64,000 nucleotides of DNA from Dyadobacter sp. LHD-138 (GCF_030929615.1 NZ_JAVFVU010000021.1:1-64000), one strand, 5' to 3'. Shown: positions 17,156 to 26,933, counted from the first letter of the stretch. Notes: generated by a model from the sequence alone, not told the origin. Numbers and translations are program-made.

Positions 17156-19180
17156 TCAAATATTCTGCTGCGACAAAAGCTTATAAATTGCTTCCTGCGA
17201 CCGAATCTGTCCCGCTTCGTCATTCCTCAGTGAGATATTGTTTAATTTTTCATCAATACGCACAGCCTGGACGGTATCGTTCCACTGCAATGCGAGCAAA
17301 CTGAGCATCTGTTTACGGATCTGTTCATTGTAAATCGGGAAACAAACTTCAATTCTCCGGTAGATATTCCGGCTCATCCAGTCGGCCGAACCCATGTATA
17401 CATCATCTTTTCCATTATTATGAAAAATGAAAATACGGCCGTGTTCCAGATATCGGTCTACGATTCTTTTGACGGTAATATGCTCACTTTGCCCCTGAAC
17501 TCCTGGTACGAGCCTGCAAATGCTACGCACAATCAAATTGATCTTCACGCCTGCATTTGACGCGTCATACAATTTAGTAATCAGCACTTTCTCTTCCAGA
17601 TTATTCATTTTAATCGTGATCGAAGCAGGAAGACCTGCCCTGGCGTTTTCCATTTCACGGTCAATCATTTCCAAAAACCGTGTTTGCAAATTGAACTGTG
17701 CGACCAGTAAATGCTGAAAATGAATCTGCTGAACAGCCCTGCCTTTTCGCTTTCTCAGGAAATCAAAAAGACCTTCCATTTCCGCCAGCATAGGCTGATA
17801 AGCTGTCAGTAAAATATGATCCGTATAAAAACGCGCCGTACTCTCGTTCAGATTACCCGTCGCAAGAAGCCCCAGATAAGGGGCACGCTGGTTTTTCCGT
17901 TTTACCAAAGCAATTTTGGCATGGACTTTCAGTAGGTTGCTGCTATAAATAATTTTAACACCCGCCGCTTTCATTTTTTGTGCCCAGCGGATGTTATTGG
18001 CTTCGTCAAAACGGGCTTTAAGTTCAACCAAAACGGATACCTTTTTACCATTTTTGGCAGCGCTTATCAGCGCATAACCAATCCTGGAATCACTCGCGAC
18101 CCGGTACATCGTCGTGTAAATTCGCTCCACGGAACTGTCAATAGCCGCTTCATTAAAAAACCGGATAATCGTGTCATACGATTGATAGGGCGCATGAATA
18201 ATTCTGTCTTCCTCCTCAACGGCTTTGAACAATGTCTCCGGCATTTCGGAAGCTTTTACACTTTGTACCGCCGGCCAGGGCTCATAAGCAAGTGCCGCAT
18301 TGGAAACAGGCAGCTCCGCCAGATCTTTCAGATTATGGTGTTTTCCACCCTCCACCACCGAAGCTTTCTGAAGGCTAAAAATCTGAATCATCTCCTGCAA
18401 ATGCCGGAGCGGCATGCCAGGTTCATACAAAAACCGCGTTGCAAAACCGAAATCTCTTTTGCGAAGCTGTTTGGCTATCTTTTTTGCCTGATCTCCGTAC
18501 TCATCCCGGAGGTCAAGCTCTGCATCCCGCGTAATTTTAATATTGTAAGCGCCAACAATAGTGGCCGATGGAAACAAATGATGTAAATTCTGACGAATAA
18601 TGTCTTCCAGAAACACGATATAATCCCCGTCATCCTGCTTGATCTTAAAAAATCGGGGTACATTATTGGTGGGGATATTGACCAGAAACAATTGTTCCTC
18701 GCTGGAAGCGTACCGGATTACAACCGCCTGGTAAAGCTGGTTATTTTCCAGGAAAAAATCCGTATTGGCCTTGATCAAAATGGGTTGCAAAAAACCGGCA
18801 ACCTGTGTAAAAAAGTAATAGTTTGTCTCCGCTTTTAATTTTTCAGGAATGCTGTCATTGTAGATAAGTTTAAAACAATACCTCGTTAATCCTGGCAAAA
18901 CCGCCTTATTAAAAATAGTACCGAATGCTTCCTGCTGACGATTGATAATTTCAACCGCTTCACGATAAACCGTAGGCCCGGTTTTCTCCTTATCTATTTT
19001 TTTCAAAGCCAGCAACGCTGGCATCCTGACCCGGTAAAACTCGTCCAGATTTGAAGAATATATGGATAGAAATTTAATTCGTTCACTTAACGGCACGGAG
19101 TCCTTTCCGGCCTCTTCCAAAACCCGTTCGTTGAAAGACAGCCAGCTGATATCCCGGTCGGCAAAGAAATAAACACGCAT
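17156..19180 (-). CDS. ppk1: Polyphosphate kinase 1
   Basis: A 674-aa cytosolic enzyme that reversibly transfers the gamma-phosphate of ATP onto inorganic polyphosphate. The PPK1 start DRDISWLSFNERVLEEA, the SSNLDEFYRVRMP motif and the middle RIYTTMYRVASDSRIGYALISAAKNGKKVSVLVELKARFDE core are typical. The autophosphorylated His is His420 in LLKVHAKIALV. The second catalytic His region is near GRIFIFHNNGKDDVYMGSADWM. The length is normal. The upstream HD/Pycsar-effector gene is only 12 bp away, so the two are co-transcribed. Confidence 0.95.
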   Translation of the reverse strand: MRVYFFADRDISWLSFNERVLEEAGKDSVPLSERIKFLSIYSSNLDEFYRVRMPALLALKKIDKEKTGPTVYREAVEIINRQQEAFGTIFNKAVLPGLTRYCFKLIYNDSIPEKLKAETNYYFFTQVAGFLQPILIKANTDFFLENNQLYQAVVIRYASSEEQLFLVNIPTNNVPRFFKIKQDDGDYIVFLEDIIRQNLHHLFPSATIVGAYNIKITRDAELDLRDEYGDQAKKIAKQLRKRDFGFATRFLYEPGMPLRHLQEMIQIFSLQKASVVEGGKHHNLKDLAELPVSNAALAYEPWPAVQSVKASEMPETLFKAVEEEDRIIHAPYQSYDTIIRFFNEAAIDSSVERIYTTMYRVASDSRIGYALISAAKNGKKVSVLVELKARFDEANNIRWAQKMKAAGVKIIYSSNLLKVHAKIALVKRKNQRAPYLGLLATGNLNESTARFYTDHILLTAYQPMLAEMEGLFDFLRKRKGRAVQQIHFQHLLVAQFNLQTRFLEMIDREMENARAGLPASITIKMNNLEEKVLITKLYDASNAGVKINLIVRSICRLVPGVQGQSEHITVKRIVDRYLEHGRIFIFHNNGKDDVYMGSADWMSRNIYRRIEVCFPIYNEQIRKQMLSLLALQWNDTVQAVRIDEKLNNISLRNDEAGQIRSQEAIYKLLSQQNI

Positions 19181-19192
19181 TGGGAGATATGG

Positions 19193-20428
19193 TTAAGACC
19201 TAAAAAACATGGAGCTGACGACAAAAGCAATTACGGCCGAGACAATACCAAACATGAACACGTTATAACCGGTACGCAAAAGCCGGTATTTTTTTCCCAG
19301 CACAACGCCCTGAGCGTACACATCCTTTGTTAAACTTCCATATAAAAAATCTCTGTCATTCATCATTTCCTGCATTCCGGAGGCATAATCTTCGAAATTC
19401 ATCCGGTAAAAATTACCAAAGAAAAGCAGGTTAACCTTTTTGTCATCCAGGTCCTGTCTTGTAAAAGTACCATTCGGAACTGAAGGCCGCGTTGCCAGAA
19501 TCGAGAAAACCATGGTGGTGACGCAAACCGTCAGCAGTATTAACGTGGGAATGATCAGATGCGAATCATCTTCGAGCTTACGAAGCAAGATACTGAGCAA
19601 AACGGATATGATAATCGAATTAGTTGTTATCATAATATTAGCTTTGTTGTCCGCCATATCACTCAGCCGCTGGTGGTTTCCCGAACTTATCCTGAACATG
19701 GTCTCAATCCCTTTATCAGGCCTGTCATCCTTTGGCTTTTTAATCTTCGGTTCTTCCATTGCTGTCTGAGCTTTCGGGCCCGATTCTGGCCCGGGGCTCA
19801 TTGCCTCCACATTGAACAAAGCCAATTCCTCCTTTTTTGCTTTTTTCTTTAATTTTTCGAGGTTTTCCTGCTTTTTCCCTTCCAGTAAATCCCGGCAATA
19901 GTGCGTGTGATAATGATGCGATTCAAGAAATGCAATGTTCTTCAAACACCACTCATTTTTATCAATTTTAATGCCCAGCATCTCTTCTCGCTCTTTCCGA
20001 AGCAATTTATTAAATTCCGAAAAATCATCCGTTCCCAAATGATAAAGATCGGCATCGCAAAGAATCTCTTCCATTAAGTTTCCAGGTGTTTGCGGCATCC
20101 GGGTAGCCAATATGCAACGCGCTATCGCCGTAATGGTATCCTCATCCACTTTTAAACCCCTCAGAAACCCAGCAGAAACTTCAGCGCCTCTTTCTTCGTG
20201 GTTCGCCGCCGCGCCCGAAAAATATCCGTAGTCATGGAACCAGGCGGCAGCCACGACGGTAAAAAAATTCTTGCGTTCTAATCTATAGTACCAGGCCATG
20301 ACAGAAGCGTTGGCAACGACCTGCTCAGTATGTTTGAGGTTATGAAAAGGGCGTTCTTCAAAGTGCTTTCCGCGATCTGCTGACCTTATAAAAGCCTCTG
20401 TCTGTTCTAATAATAAAGAATAATTCAT
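19193..20428 (-). CDS. HD phosphohydrolase fused to a Pycsar-type (DUF5706) membrane effector domain
   Basis: A 411-aa protein. Residues about 20-180 are an HD hydrolase domain with metal ligands His33 (LKHTEQV), His65-Asp66 (WFHDYGY) and Asp125 or Asp127 (LCDADLYHLG). A charged Lys/Glu linker (185-240) follows. Residues about 245-408 match the PycTM/DUF5706 domain: LSDMADNKANIMITTNSIIIS, two TM helices near 265-283 and 291-312, and a third near 388-408. In Pycsar defence such domains sense cyclic pyrimidine nucleotides and disrupt the membrane. Fused to an HD enzyme and placed 12 bp before ppk1, it more likely links nucleotide or polyphosphate metabolism to the membrane. No cyclase gene is in the window. 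Confidence 0.8.
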   Translation of the reverse strand: MNYSLLLEQTEAFIRSADRGKHFEERPFHNLKHTEQVVANASVMAWYYRLERKNFFTVVAAAWFHDYGYFSGAAANHEERGAEVSAGFLRGLKVDEDTITAIARCILATRMPQTPGNLMEEILCDADLYHLGTDDFSEFNKLLRKEREEMLGIKIDKNEWCLKNIAFLESHHYHTHYCRDLLEGKKQENLEKLKKKAKKEELALFNVEAMSPGPESGPKAQTAMEEPKIKKPKDDRPDKGIETMFRISSGNHQRLSDMADNKANIMITTNSIIISVLLSILLRKLEDDSHLIIPTLILLTVCVTTMVFSILATRPSVPNGTFTRQDLDDKKVNLLFFGNFYRMNFEDYASGMQEMMNDRDFLYGSLTKDVYAQGVVLGKKYRLLRTGYNVFMFGIVSAVIAFVVSSMFFRS

Positions 20429-21119
20429 GTCCGGAGAATTTGATTTACAAGTTATTGCCCATCATTGTTCTTGTGCACCATCGCGGAAAAGTATAAGGCT
20501 CCAATTATTTGTCAAACGATTAAGTCCATACAGGCACAACGGTCCAGCCTCTCCATGGTAATTCCCCTCTGAATTTCATCCGAACATGTTACTAAAATAC
20601 AGTTTATCCTTGTCAATCAATTGTATTTAGGTTGAAAATTTAAGAATACCATCAACCACAATGCTGCCGACTAGCGATGATGCTACGAAATTTCACATTT
20701 GTGTATACAACGCAAGTCTTCCGGCGCAATCTCGATGATGAGATACGATAAAATACTTACCATACAGCATGTGAAAATTAAAAAAATGTAACGTTTTGGC
20801 TTGTAATTTTTACAATAGTCATGCTTTGAAAGCTTTGCCTGATATTTTGAATAATTTAATGTTTCCTTGAATTGGAAAAACACAGGATCAGGCAACGAGA
20901 TCTGCCCATAAACATGTTAAAGGTCAATAAAAACAGGCTAAAATGCGGTATGATTTATTAATTGAAAATATAAAAAAAGAAAAACAGGCCCTTAATAGAA
21001 AACTAAAAGTTTAGTGAGAAGAATATAAATTTTCGAAGCTTTAATTTTTTTGAATTTATTTGGGCGCTTTTTCTTCACCTGTTTCTACAAAAAAAACTGG
21101 TGATTCTCCAAAAATATAT

Positions 21120-21127
21120 TAGCTTTG
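21120..21127 (+). promoter_or_regulatory. TAnnTTTG promoter box of the small RNA candidate
   Basis: TAGCTTTG fits the Bacteroidota -7 consensus exactly; the upstream element is weak (CTGG about 20 bp earlier). It lies immediately before the first stem of the RNA candidate. Confidence 0.5.
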
Positions 21128-21128
21128 T

Positions 21129-21208
21129 GTCTGAAAACCAGTTAAATGGTTCTCATAACGTTGAGTAAAATCAGACATCCCCAGGTTATACCTACGGGAT
21201 GTTTTTTT
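21129..21208 (+). ncRNA. Candidate structured small RNA with own promoter and terminator
   Basis: GTCTGA (21129-21134) pairs with TCAGAC (21171-21176), enclosing two hairpins: AACCA/TGGTT (21136-21151) and CTCA/TGAG (21152-21165). Together these make a three-way junction. It is followed by a terminator hairpin, ACATCCC (21175-21181) with GGGATGT (21196-21202), and a seven-T run. The terminator overlaps the closing stem by two bases, so the two are partly exclusive. The nearest downstream gene starts 840 bp later, which argues for a free-standing RNA rather than a leader. I cannot assign it to a known RNA family. Confidence 0.55.
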
Positions 21209-21385
21209 ATGATCTTTCCCAAACCGTTTAATAAATTTTTCAAAAAAGTTATCGAATGACAATCGGTAAATTTATTGGATTTGTAACTAATAGTATATGA
21301 ACTTAATATAAAAGATTAAAAAAAGATTTCTTACTGCTATTTTCTGAAATTCGCTTCCCAATTTTCAAAAATTTCTATAAAATCA

Positions 21386-21517
21386 CTAATGGATTACTAT
21401 CTTTTTGAAGTCACGTTCGTTACGTTTTACAAACCATTCATGCTTGGCTATCGTGCTTTTCTTTAATTCCGAAATTAGCCAAACGGCGCAAACAACTGTA
21501 AAAACGACAAGAACCAT
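21386..21517 (-). CDS. Possible small membrane protein or degraded remnant
   Basis: A 43-aa frame begins MVLVVFTVVCAVWLISELKK (one TM helix) and ends with a basic tail KRNERDFKK. The frame stays open upstream for about 40 more codons without an ATG. A neighbouring frame further upstream has similar composition, so this may be the end of a decayed longer gene. No family is recognised. Confidence 0.25.
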   Translation of the reverse strand: MVLVVFTVVCAVWLISELKKSTIAKHEWFVKRNERDFKKIVIH

Positions 21518-22048
21518 AAAAAAATAAGGTCCTATCACGTCAGAATACTTAAGTATCTGCCCATAACGATGTATAGTTAAGTTCTTAATCTGGTTTACGC
21601 TTGTATTTAAATAACCGTACCATGGTTACATTTAAACGCAGGCGACCAGAAACAATAGAATACACTAATTATCAGAAAGATAACCGCAACACTCTGTGGA
21701 TTTAACTTCACATATCCGGGCTGGGCATCATTTTAGCGATTGGCTCCGGATTACGATTACAAACGAAAATAATATCCCGGCATCCACGGATATCTTCCGC
21801 CCGTTTACCGGGATAATTACATTTTTTATGTTTTATCACAAAGAATAAATCCACCGCAATTCATCAGAAACTGGTAGAAGAAATTGTCTAAATCCAGGAC
21901 TCCAGTACAACATTCTTTCATGTGAAAAACTGCGCAATTTTCTGTATTGTAACCCATAGTATTATATTTTAATTACTTTATAATTCCCTGCCGGGCTTAC
22001 TTCAAACTTCCATAACTTTGTACCTTTTATGAGTGGATTGCAATAGCT

Positions 22049-23380
22049 ATGAAAAGTGAAGCTTCAAAAACAATACGACTGGCATTACCCATCATCATAG
22101 GGGAACTTGCCCAAATGGCACTACACCTGATTGACACCGCAATGGTGGGCGCTATAAGTTACAAACAATTGGCTGCTGCGGCGCTGGTTGTCAACACAAT
22201 GAACATACCGTTTGTGATTGGGATCGGCATGACAATTTCAGTTTCGCAGATGGTTTCTCTCGCGCATGGCAAACGTGACGGACAGCTGGTTTCCCATTAT
22301 TTGTTCAATGGATTTTGCCTGTGCGCACTCACCGCTGTTATCATATCCCTGACTTTGGTGTTCGGGAAAAACATTCTTTTCCATTTGGGTCAGGACCCCG
22401 AGGTGGTGACGCTTGCCCTTCCGTTTATGCAGCTTATGGGATTGTCCATCATTCCGATGCTGCTTTTCATGACGCTGAAACAGTTTACCGATGGACTGGA
22501 ATTCACCAAAACGGCGATGATACTCTCGCTTGCCGGGATGCCGATCAATATTCTGCTAAACTGGCTGCTGATTTACGGCAACTGGGGATTTCCGCGACTG
22601 GAATTAATCGGTGCAGGCTGGGCAACCCTGATTACCCGTTCACTTATTTTCATCGCACTGGCGATTACGATTTTAAAGCATAAAACGTTCAGCAAATATA
22701 TCGCAGTAAGTAAAAATCAGTGGAAACTGCGTACCAAAACGCTGGGAGAACTGCTGCATATCGGCATTCCAAGCAGCCTCCAGATAGGCATGGAAGCAGG
22801 CGCTTTTGCCGTTTCCGGTATCATTATCGGAACAATCGGGGCGGTGGCGCAGGCTGCACACCAGATTGCATTAAGCTGCGCTTCCTTTACTTTCATGGTT
22901 TCTATGGGACTTGCCCAGGCAGGATCTATTCGGGTAAGTAACGCGTTCGGGCAATCAAACTGGCCAAAAATTTCAACCATTGGCAAAAGCACCATGATCA
23001 CCGCTTTGATCTACGGAATTTTCTGTGCAATTGGTTTCGCAGTATTCCGCCACCAACTGCCGAAAGCATTTAACGATGATTCTCAGGTACTTGAAATGGC
23101 TGGTTTACTTTTACTTTTCGCGGCAGTTTTCCAGATTTCAGACAGTACACAGGCAATAAGTGCCGGGCTCCTTCGAGGAATCAAAGACGTCAAAGCACCT
23201 ACCATGCTGATTGCGATTGCCTACTGGGTGATCGGCTTGCCAACCGGATATATACTTTCCTTCCATTTCGAAATGGGTCCTTCGGGTATTTGGCTCGGCC
23301 TTATTATCGGACTTACGCTGGCTTCTGTCTTTTTGATAAATCGGTTTTTAAAAATGTCCAAAAGAAATAACCAGTCATGA
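22049..23380 (+). CDS. MATE family efflux transporter
   Basis: A 443-aa integral membrane protein with 12 predicted TM helices in two homologous halves. The N-terminal half has IRLALPIIIGELAQMALHLIDTAMVGAISYKQLAAAAL and the second half has LHIGIPSSLQIGMEAGAFAVSGIIIG, both typical of the MATE/NorM type. It exports cationic compounds in exchange for Na+ or H+. A TAACTTTG box (22013-22020) lies 28 bp before the ATG. The TetR gene is convergent downstream, separated by a shared hairpin, so direct control by that repressor is not implied by layout. Confidence 0.93.
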   Translation: MKSEASKTIRLALPIIIGELAQMALHLIDTAMVGAISYKQLAAAALVVNTMNIPFVIGIGMTISVSQMVSLAHGKRDGQLVSHYLFNGFCLCALTAVIISLTLVFGKNILFHLGQDPEVVTLALPFMQLMGLSIIPMLLFMTLKQFTDGLEFTKTAMILSLAGMPINILLNWLLIYGNWGFPRLELIGAGWATLITRSLIFIALAITILKHKTFSKYIAVSKNQWKLRTKTLGELLHIGIPSSLQIGMEAGAFAVSGIIIGTIGAVAQAAHQIALSCASFTFMVSMGLAQAGSIRVSNAFGQSNWPKISTIGKSTMITALIYGIFCAIGFAVFRHQLPKAFNDDSQVLEMAGLLLLFAAVFQISDSTQAISAGLLRGIKDVKAPTMLIAIAYWVIGLPTGYILSFHFEMGPSGIWLGLIIGLTLASVFLINRFLKMSKRNNQS

Positions 23381-23386
23381 TTTTCA

Positions 23387-23428
23387 CATTCAAACAAGGG
23401 TGATCGATTGGTCGCCCTTGTTTGAATG
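23387..23428. terminator. Bidirectional terminator between MATE and TetR genes
   Basis: CATTCAAACAAGGG and CCCTTGTTTGAATG form a perfect 14-bp stem with a 14-nt loop between converging genes. Confidence 0.8.
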
Positions 23429-23434
23429 GCTATA

Positions 23435-24019
23435 CTAAGGTTCCAAAACCGACAGTGTGATCTCGATCGTATCTTCAATTACTTTTTTATCAGGTTGTGA
23501 TTTGCCGTAGGTTTTAAGCCCCCACAGGTTATTGACCAAAAAAGCACCGAAAGCCCTCGCAGATTGCCTGTCAGATATTTGCCCCTGCTCCTGCCCTCTT
23601 TCCAGCGCACGGCCAAATCCATCCTCCATCGCAAGCCTTCCCTCCTTGATGATATCCGCAATTTCATCGTCATGCGGCGCAAGTTCAATGCCCGAGTTAA
23701 CGATAAAACATCCCATGCCCAATTTTGTCCCGGAACAATCTTTTGCCGATGCCTGAAATATACTTCTGATCACCTTTTTAATATCCTCAGCCTCATCCAA
23801 CAGCGTAATCATGCCGCCTGTTTCCCGCACGCGGTAACGTTTCAGTGCCCGGATAAATAAAGTGCGCTTATCGCCATAGGTATCATACAAGCTCGAACGG
23901 CTAAGCCCCAGCCCATCTACTATTTCCTGTGCGGATATCCTATTGTAACCCTTGTGCCAAAACAGATCGACCGCCTTATCCAGCACCAGATCCTCATTAA
24001 ATTCTTTTGTTCTTGCCAT
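23435..24019 (-). CDS. TetR/AcrR family transcriptional regulator
   Basis: About 194 aa from MARTKEFNEDLVLDKAVDLFWHKGY; the upstream MKNNKCF extension is unlikely to be used. The TetR HTH is ISAQEIVDGLGLSRSSLYDTYGDKRTLFIRAL. The C-terminal ligand domain contains GCFIVNSGIELAPHDDEIADII, as in the YxaF/LmrA-like subgroup. It is a probable repressor responding to a small molecule. It is convergent with the MATE gene and lies just downstream of the IclR gene on the same strand, with about 110 bp between. Confidence 0.9.
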   Translation of the reverse strand: MARTKEFNEDLVLDKAVDLFWHKGYNRISAQEIVDGLGLSRSSLYDTYGDKRTLFIRALKRYRVRETGGMITLLDEAEDIKKVIRSIFQASAKDCSGTKLGMGCFIVNSGIELAPHDDEIADIIKEGRLAMEDGFGRALERGQEQGQISDRQSARAFGAFLVNNLWGLKTYGKSQPDKKVIEDTIEITLSVLEP

Positions 24020-24130
24020 AAAACATTTATTGTTTTTCAATGAACATTCCCGGTGCTACGCCGGTCCGTTCACAATTTCCGCTTCTTAAATTTTGCAACA
24101 ACACTAACGCATAACAACGCTGTTACAAGA

Positions 24131-24850
24131 TTAAGCCTGTTTAGCAGAATATTTTTCCAGCTGGGAAAGCAGCTCCTTCATTTTTTTCAGGCTTGTATTA
24201 ATCTCATTTTCACCAAACCGGTAAGCAGGCCCGGAAACACAAACCACGGCAACCACTTTACGCTGATGAAAGACGGGAATAGCCACGCAGTTAAGGTCTT
24301 CTTCATATTGTCCAAGATCGGTCGCAAAACCATTTTCCTTGATCTGTTTTGTCTCCTCTTTTAATTTCTGATTGAAATTTTCATCATTAAACTTCATCAG
24401 GCTCGTCTGCAAATGATCCGAATACGACAGAAAAACCTTACCGATGGCCGTTGTCGTCATTTCGTATTCCTTCCCGAGTTCCAGAGAAATCCGCACCGAA
24501 CGATTGGGTTCACATTTAAGCTCGTGCCTGAAATAAGAGCCCATCTGAATCGCCAGATATGACGTTTCCTTCGTGTATTCGGTGATGCTTTCAAGTACGG
24601 GACGTAGTTCCTTTTTAATTTGAAAAAGCGAAACATCCGGAGAGTACAAGCACTGAAACTTGTAAGTAATACGATAACGCGGCGTTAATTCATCTTGTTC
24701 AATATAGCCCAATTCTTTCAGCGTATTCAGAAAGTTATGCACAGTGGTTTTCTTTAAACCTACCGCATCGGCAATATCATTGAGTCTTACGAAATTTCCG
24801 TTGAAGGCAATGTATTCCAGTATTTCGAAAGCCCGGCTAATGGATTGTAT
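24131..24850 (-). CDS. IclR family transcriptional regulator
   Basis: About 239 aa from MIQSISRAFEILEYIAFNGN; the longer frame adds an implausible leader. An N-terminal winged helix (RLNDIADAVGLKKTTVHNFLNTLKELGYIE) is followed by an IclR effector-binding domain with ELGKEYEMTTTAIGKVFLSY and LNCVAIPVFHQRKVVAVVCVSGPAYR. It is divergent from an aldo/keto reductase gene 180 bp away, its likely target. Family members usually respond to carbon-source metabolites. Confidence 0.92.
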   Translation of the reverse strand: MQSISRAFEILEYIAFNGNFVRLNDIADAVGLKKTTVHNFLNTLKELGYIEQDELTPRYRITYKFQCLYSPDVSLFQIKKELRPVLESITEYTKETSYLAIQMGSYFRHELKCEPNRSVRISLELGKEYEMTTTAIGKVFLSYSDHLQTSLMKFNDENFNQKLKEETKQIKENGFATDLGQYEEDLNCVAIPVFHQRKVVAVVCVSGPAYRFGENEINTSLKKMKELLSQLEKYSAKQA

Positions 24851-25032
24851 CATAAAGTTCAGCAATAATGAACAAATTGACAATAACTATCTAAAATCGT
24901 TTATTTAGTTCAAAACTAACGTATGTTTGGAGCAGTTGCAAGTGTTCGGTCAGATATGAATGCTGCGTGCGCATTGCAATTGAAAATTGGCATGATGATT
25001 CAAGTAAAAAGCAACAGTGAAATTTTAAAAGT

Positions 25033-25983
25033 ATGGAAAAGAGGAAATTAGGTAACTCAGCTATTGAAATTGCTCCCCTGGTTTTTGGCGGTAACGTTTT
25101 TGGCTGGACAGCCGATGAAGCGATGACATTCCGCTTGCTAGATGCATTCACGGATGCCGGTTTTAACGCGGTGGATACGGCGGATGTTTATTCGGCCTGG
25201 GTACCGGGAAATAGCGGCGGAGAATCTGAAACGGCTATTGGAAAATGGTTTAAAAAGAGCGGAAAACGCGACAGGGTTATTCTGGCGACCAAAGTTGGCG
25301 CCGAGCTAAGCAAGGACCCAAAAGGTTTATCAAAGAAATACATTATTGCCGCCGCCGAGGCTTCGCTAAAAAGACTTCAGACCGATTATATTGATTTATA
25401 CCAGTCGCATTATGATGATCCCCAGACGCCAATTACTGAAACGCTGGAAGCGTATGACCAGCTTGTAAAGGACGGAAAGGTGCGTATCATCGGAGCATCC
25501 AACTTTGCGGTGGCACGCCTGGAAGAGTCGATCAAGATAAGTCAGCAGGAAAAACTGGCGGTGTATCAGACGTTCCAGCCCGAATTCAATTTGTTCGACA
25601 GGGAAGATTTTGAAACAAATATTGCCCCCTTTACCACGGCAAACAACGTCGGCGTTATCAGCTATTTTTCATTGGCCAGCGGATTCCTTTCCGGAAAATA
25701 CAGGTCGAAAGATGATTTACAGGGTAGCAAAAGAAGCGGCATGGTTGAAAAATATTTAACTGCCAGAGGATTCAGCATATTAAAAGCACTGGATGAAATC
25801 GCCGCCGAATATCACAGCAATCCGGCCATCATATCGCTGTCCTGGCTTATCGCACACCCAGCCGTGACGGCTCCGATTGTCAGCGCAACCAGTCCGGAAC
25901 AGTTAAAACAATTAACCGATTCCGCTACGCTAAAATTGAGCGAGGAGGCAATTGTAAAGCTAAATAAGGCCAGTAGCTGGTAA
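25033..25983 (+). CDS. Aldo/keto reductase
   Basis: A 316-aa NADP-dependent oxidoreductase with a TIM-barrel fold. It shows the family signatures FNAVDTADVYSAW (catalytic Asp and Tyr), ILATKVG (Lys) and LYQSHYDDPQTP (His), and the cofactor loop GVISYFSLASGFLSGKYR. The substrate is not predictable. It is transcribed divergently from the IclR gene and followed by an unusually long perfect hairpin. Confidence 0.92.
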   Translation: MEKRKLGNSAIEIAPLVFGGNVFGWTADEAMTFRLLDAFTDAGFNAVDTADVYSAWVPGNSGGESETAIGKWFKKSGKRDRVILATKVGAELSKDPKGLSKKYIIAAAEASLKRLQTDYIDLYQSHYDDPQTPITETLEAYDQLVKDGKVRIIGASNFAVARLEESIKISQQEKLAVYQTFQPEFNLFDREDFETNIAPFTTANNVGVISYFSLASGFLSGKYRSKDDLQGSKRSGMVEKYLTARGFSILKALDEIAAEYHSNPAIISLSWLIAHPAVTAPIVSATSPEQLKQLTDSATLKLSEEAIVKLNKASSW

Positions 25984-25992
25984 TATTTTATT

Positions 25993-26051
25993 GTCATTAA
26001 ACCAAACGCCCGGCAGGTTTCCCATGGCAACAGGGCGTTTGGTTTAATGAC
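25993..26051. terminator. 19-bp perfect hairpin between convergent genes
   Basis: GTCATTAAACCAAACGCCC (25993-26011) is fully complementary to GGGCGTTTGGTTTAATGAC (26033-26051) across a 21-nt loop. It lies between the aldo/keto reductase gene and trpA, facing each other, and is likely a bidirectional terminator. Confidence 0.75.
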
Positions 26052-26147
26052 ATGTATCTGGTTCCGGGAATGTTACGCGTTGCTTTTCAAAAAAACCAAA
26101 CAAGATCAATGCTATGATCCAGGTTTATTCCTTAGTTAAAAGAAAAA

Positions 26148-26933
26148 TCACTGACAACCTTTCAAACCGGCAATAAACTCAACGATCCTTTCCTGATCAA
26201 AACCGCCTTCCAGTATTTGTACAAATGCCGATCCAACGATAACGCCATCAACATATTGGTTTACGAAGGAGATATCTTCTTTGGTTTTGATATTAAATCC
26301 TACCACAACCGGATTCCTGAAATTGCGGATCTGCAACTGTTCAAAATAGGACTGACTGTCCTCCATTTTATTGGATGCGCCCGTGGTGGAACTGCTGGAA
26401 ACGGCATACAAAAACCCTTCTGTCGCTTCGTCAATTTGCGCCAGACGCTCTTCACTGGTTTGCGGTGAGATCATAAAAACCGATGCAAGATTGTTTTGCC
26501 GGTAAAAAGTGCTGTAATGCCTTTTAAACTCTATCAAGGGCAGATCTGGCAATAACAGGCCGTCAATGCCTATTTTTCCGCATTGACGGCAAAATTTTTC
26601 AAAGCCATACTGATACACAGGATTCATGGAACCCATCAATACAATGGGAATCGAAATGTAATCCCGGATTTCTGCAAGCTGATCAAACAAAAGATCGATC
26701 GTCATGCCATTTTCCAAAGCCACCTGATGGCTATGGAGGATCACAGGACCGTCCATTATCGAATCTGAAAACGGAATTCCAATCTCAACAAAATCAATTT
26801 CTGAGTTTTGTAATATTTCCAACAAAGGAACTGTATCTTGTAATTTTGGATAACCTGCGGTCAAATAAATACTTAGTTTTTTACGCGAGCTCCGAAAAAT
26901 TTCGCTTAGCCGGTTTTCATGTAACATGCTCAT
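26148..26933 (-). CDS. trpA: Tryptophan synthase alpha chain
   Basis: About 261 aa. It cleaves indole-3-glycerol phosphate to indole and glyceraldehyde 3-phosphate and feeds indole to TrpB. The catalytic Glu lies in [20 protein letters not shown] and the second acidic residue is the Asp in FSD or MDGP. The loop [11 protein letters not shown] and the phosphate-binding [21 protein letters not shown] segments are present. The start is ATG 26933, which overlaps the trpB stop as ATGA; the longer open frame runs inside trpB. It is translationally coupled to trpB. Confidence 0.96.
   Translation of the reverse strand: MSMLHENRLSEIFRSSRKKLSIYLTAGYPKLQDTVPLLEILQNSEIDFVEIGIPFSDSIMDGPVILHSHQVALENGMTIDLLFDQLAEIRDYISIPIVLMGSMNPVYQYGFEKFCRQCGKIGIDGLLLPDLPLIEFKRHYSTFYRQNNLASVFMISPQTSEERLAQIDEATEGFLYAVSSSSTTGASNKMEDSQSYFEQLQIRNFRNPVVVGFNIKTKEDISFVNQYVDGVIVGSAFVQILEGGFDQERIVEFIAGLKGCQ

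Larger units (their letters stand above)
20429..22048. other. 1.6-kb intergenic region with a probable small RNA
   Basis: This is one of the longest gene-poor stretches of the window and is AT-rich. It contains the structured RNA candidate at 21129-21208 and a small membrane-protein-like frame at 21386-21517. A 70-codon minus-strand frame (20683-20895) with one possible TM segment is unsupported. The promoter of the MATE gene (TAACTTTG at 22013-22020) lies at its right end. Confidence 0.5.

Noticed and set aside
20683..20895. 70-codon minus-strand frame with one possible TM segment
   Set aside because: No promoter, no family and unusual composition; kept only as a note in the intergenic entry.
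10190..24019. TetR protein at 23435-24019 as the repressor of the RND operon
   Set aside because: It lies 13 kb away and no GAACGATCGTTC-like site was seen at its own promoter; the link would be guesswork.
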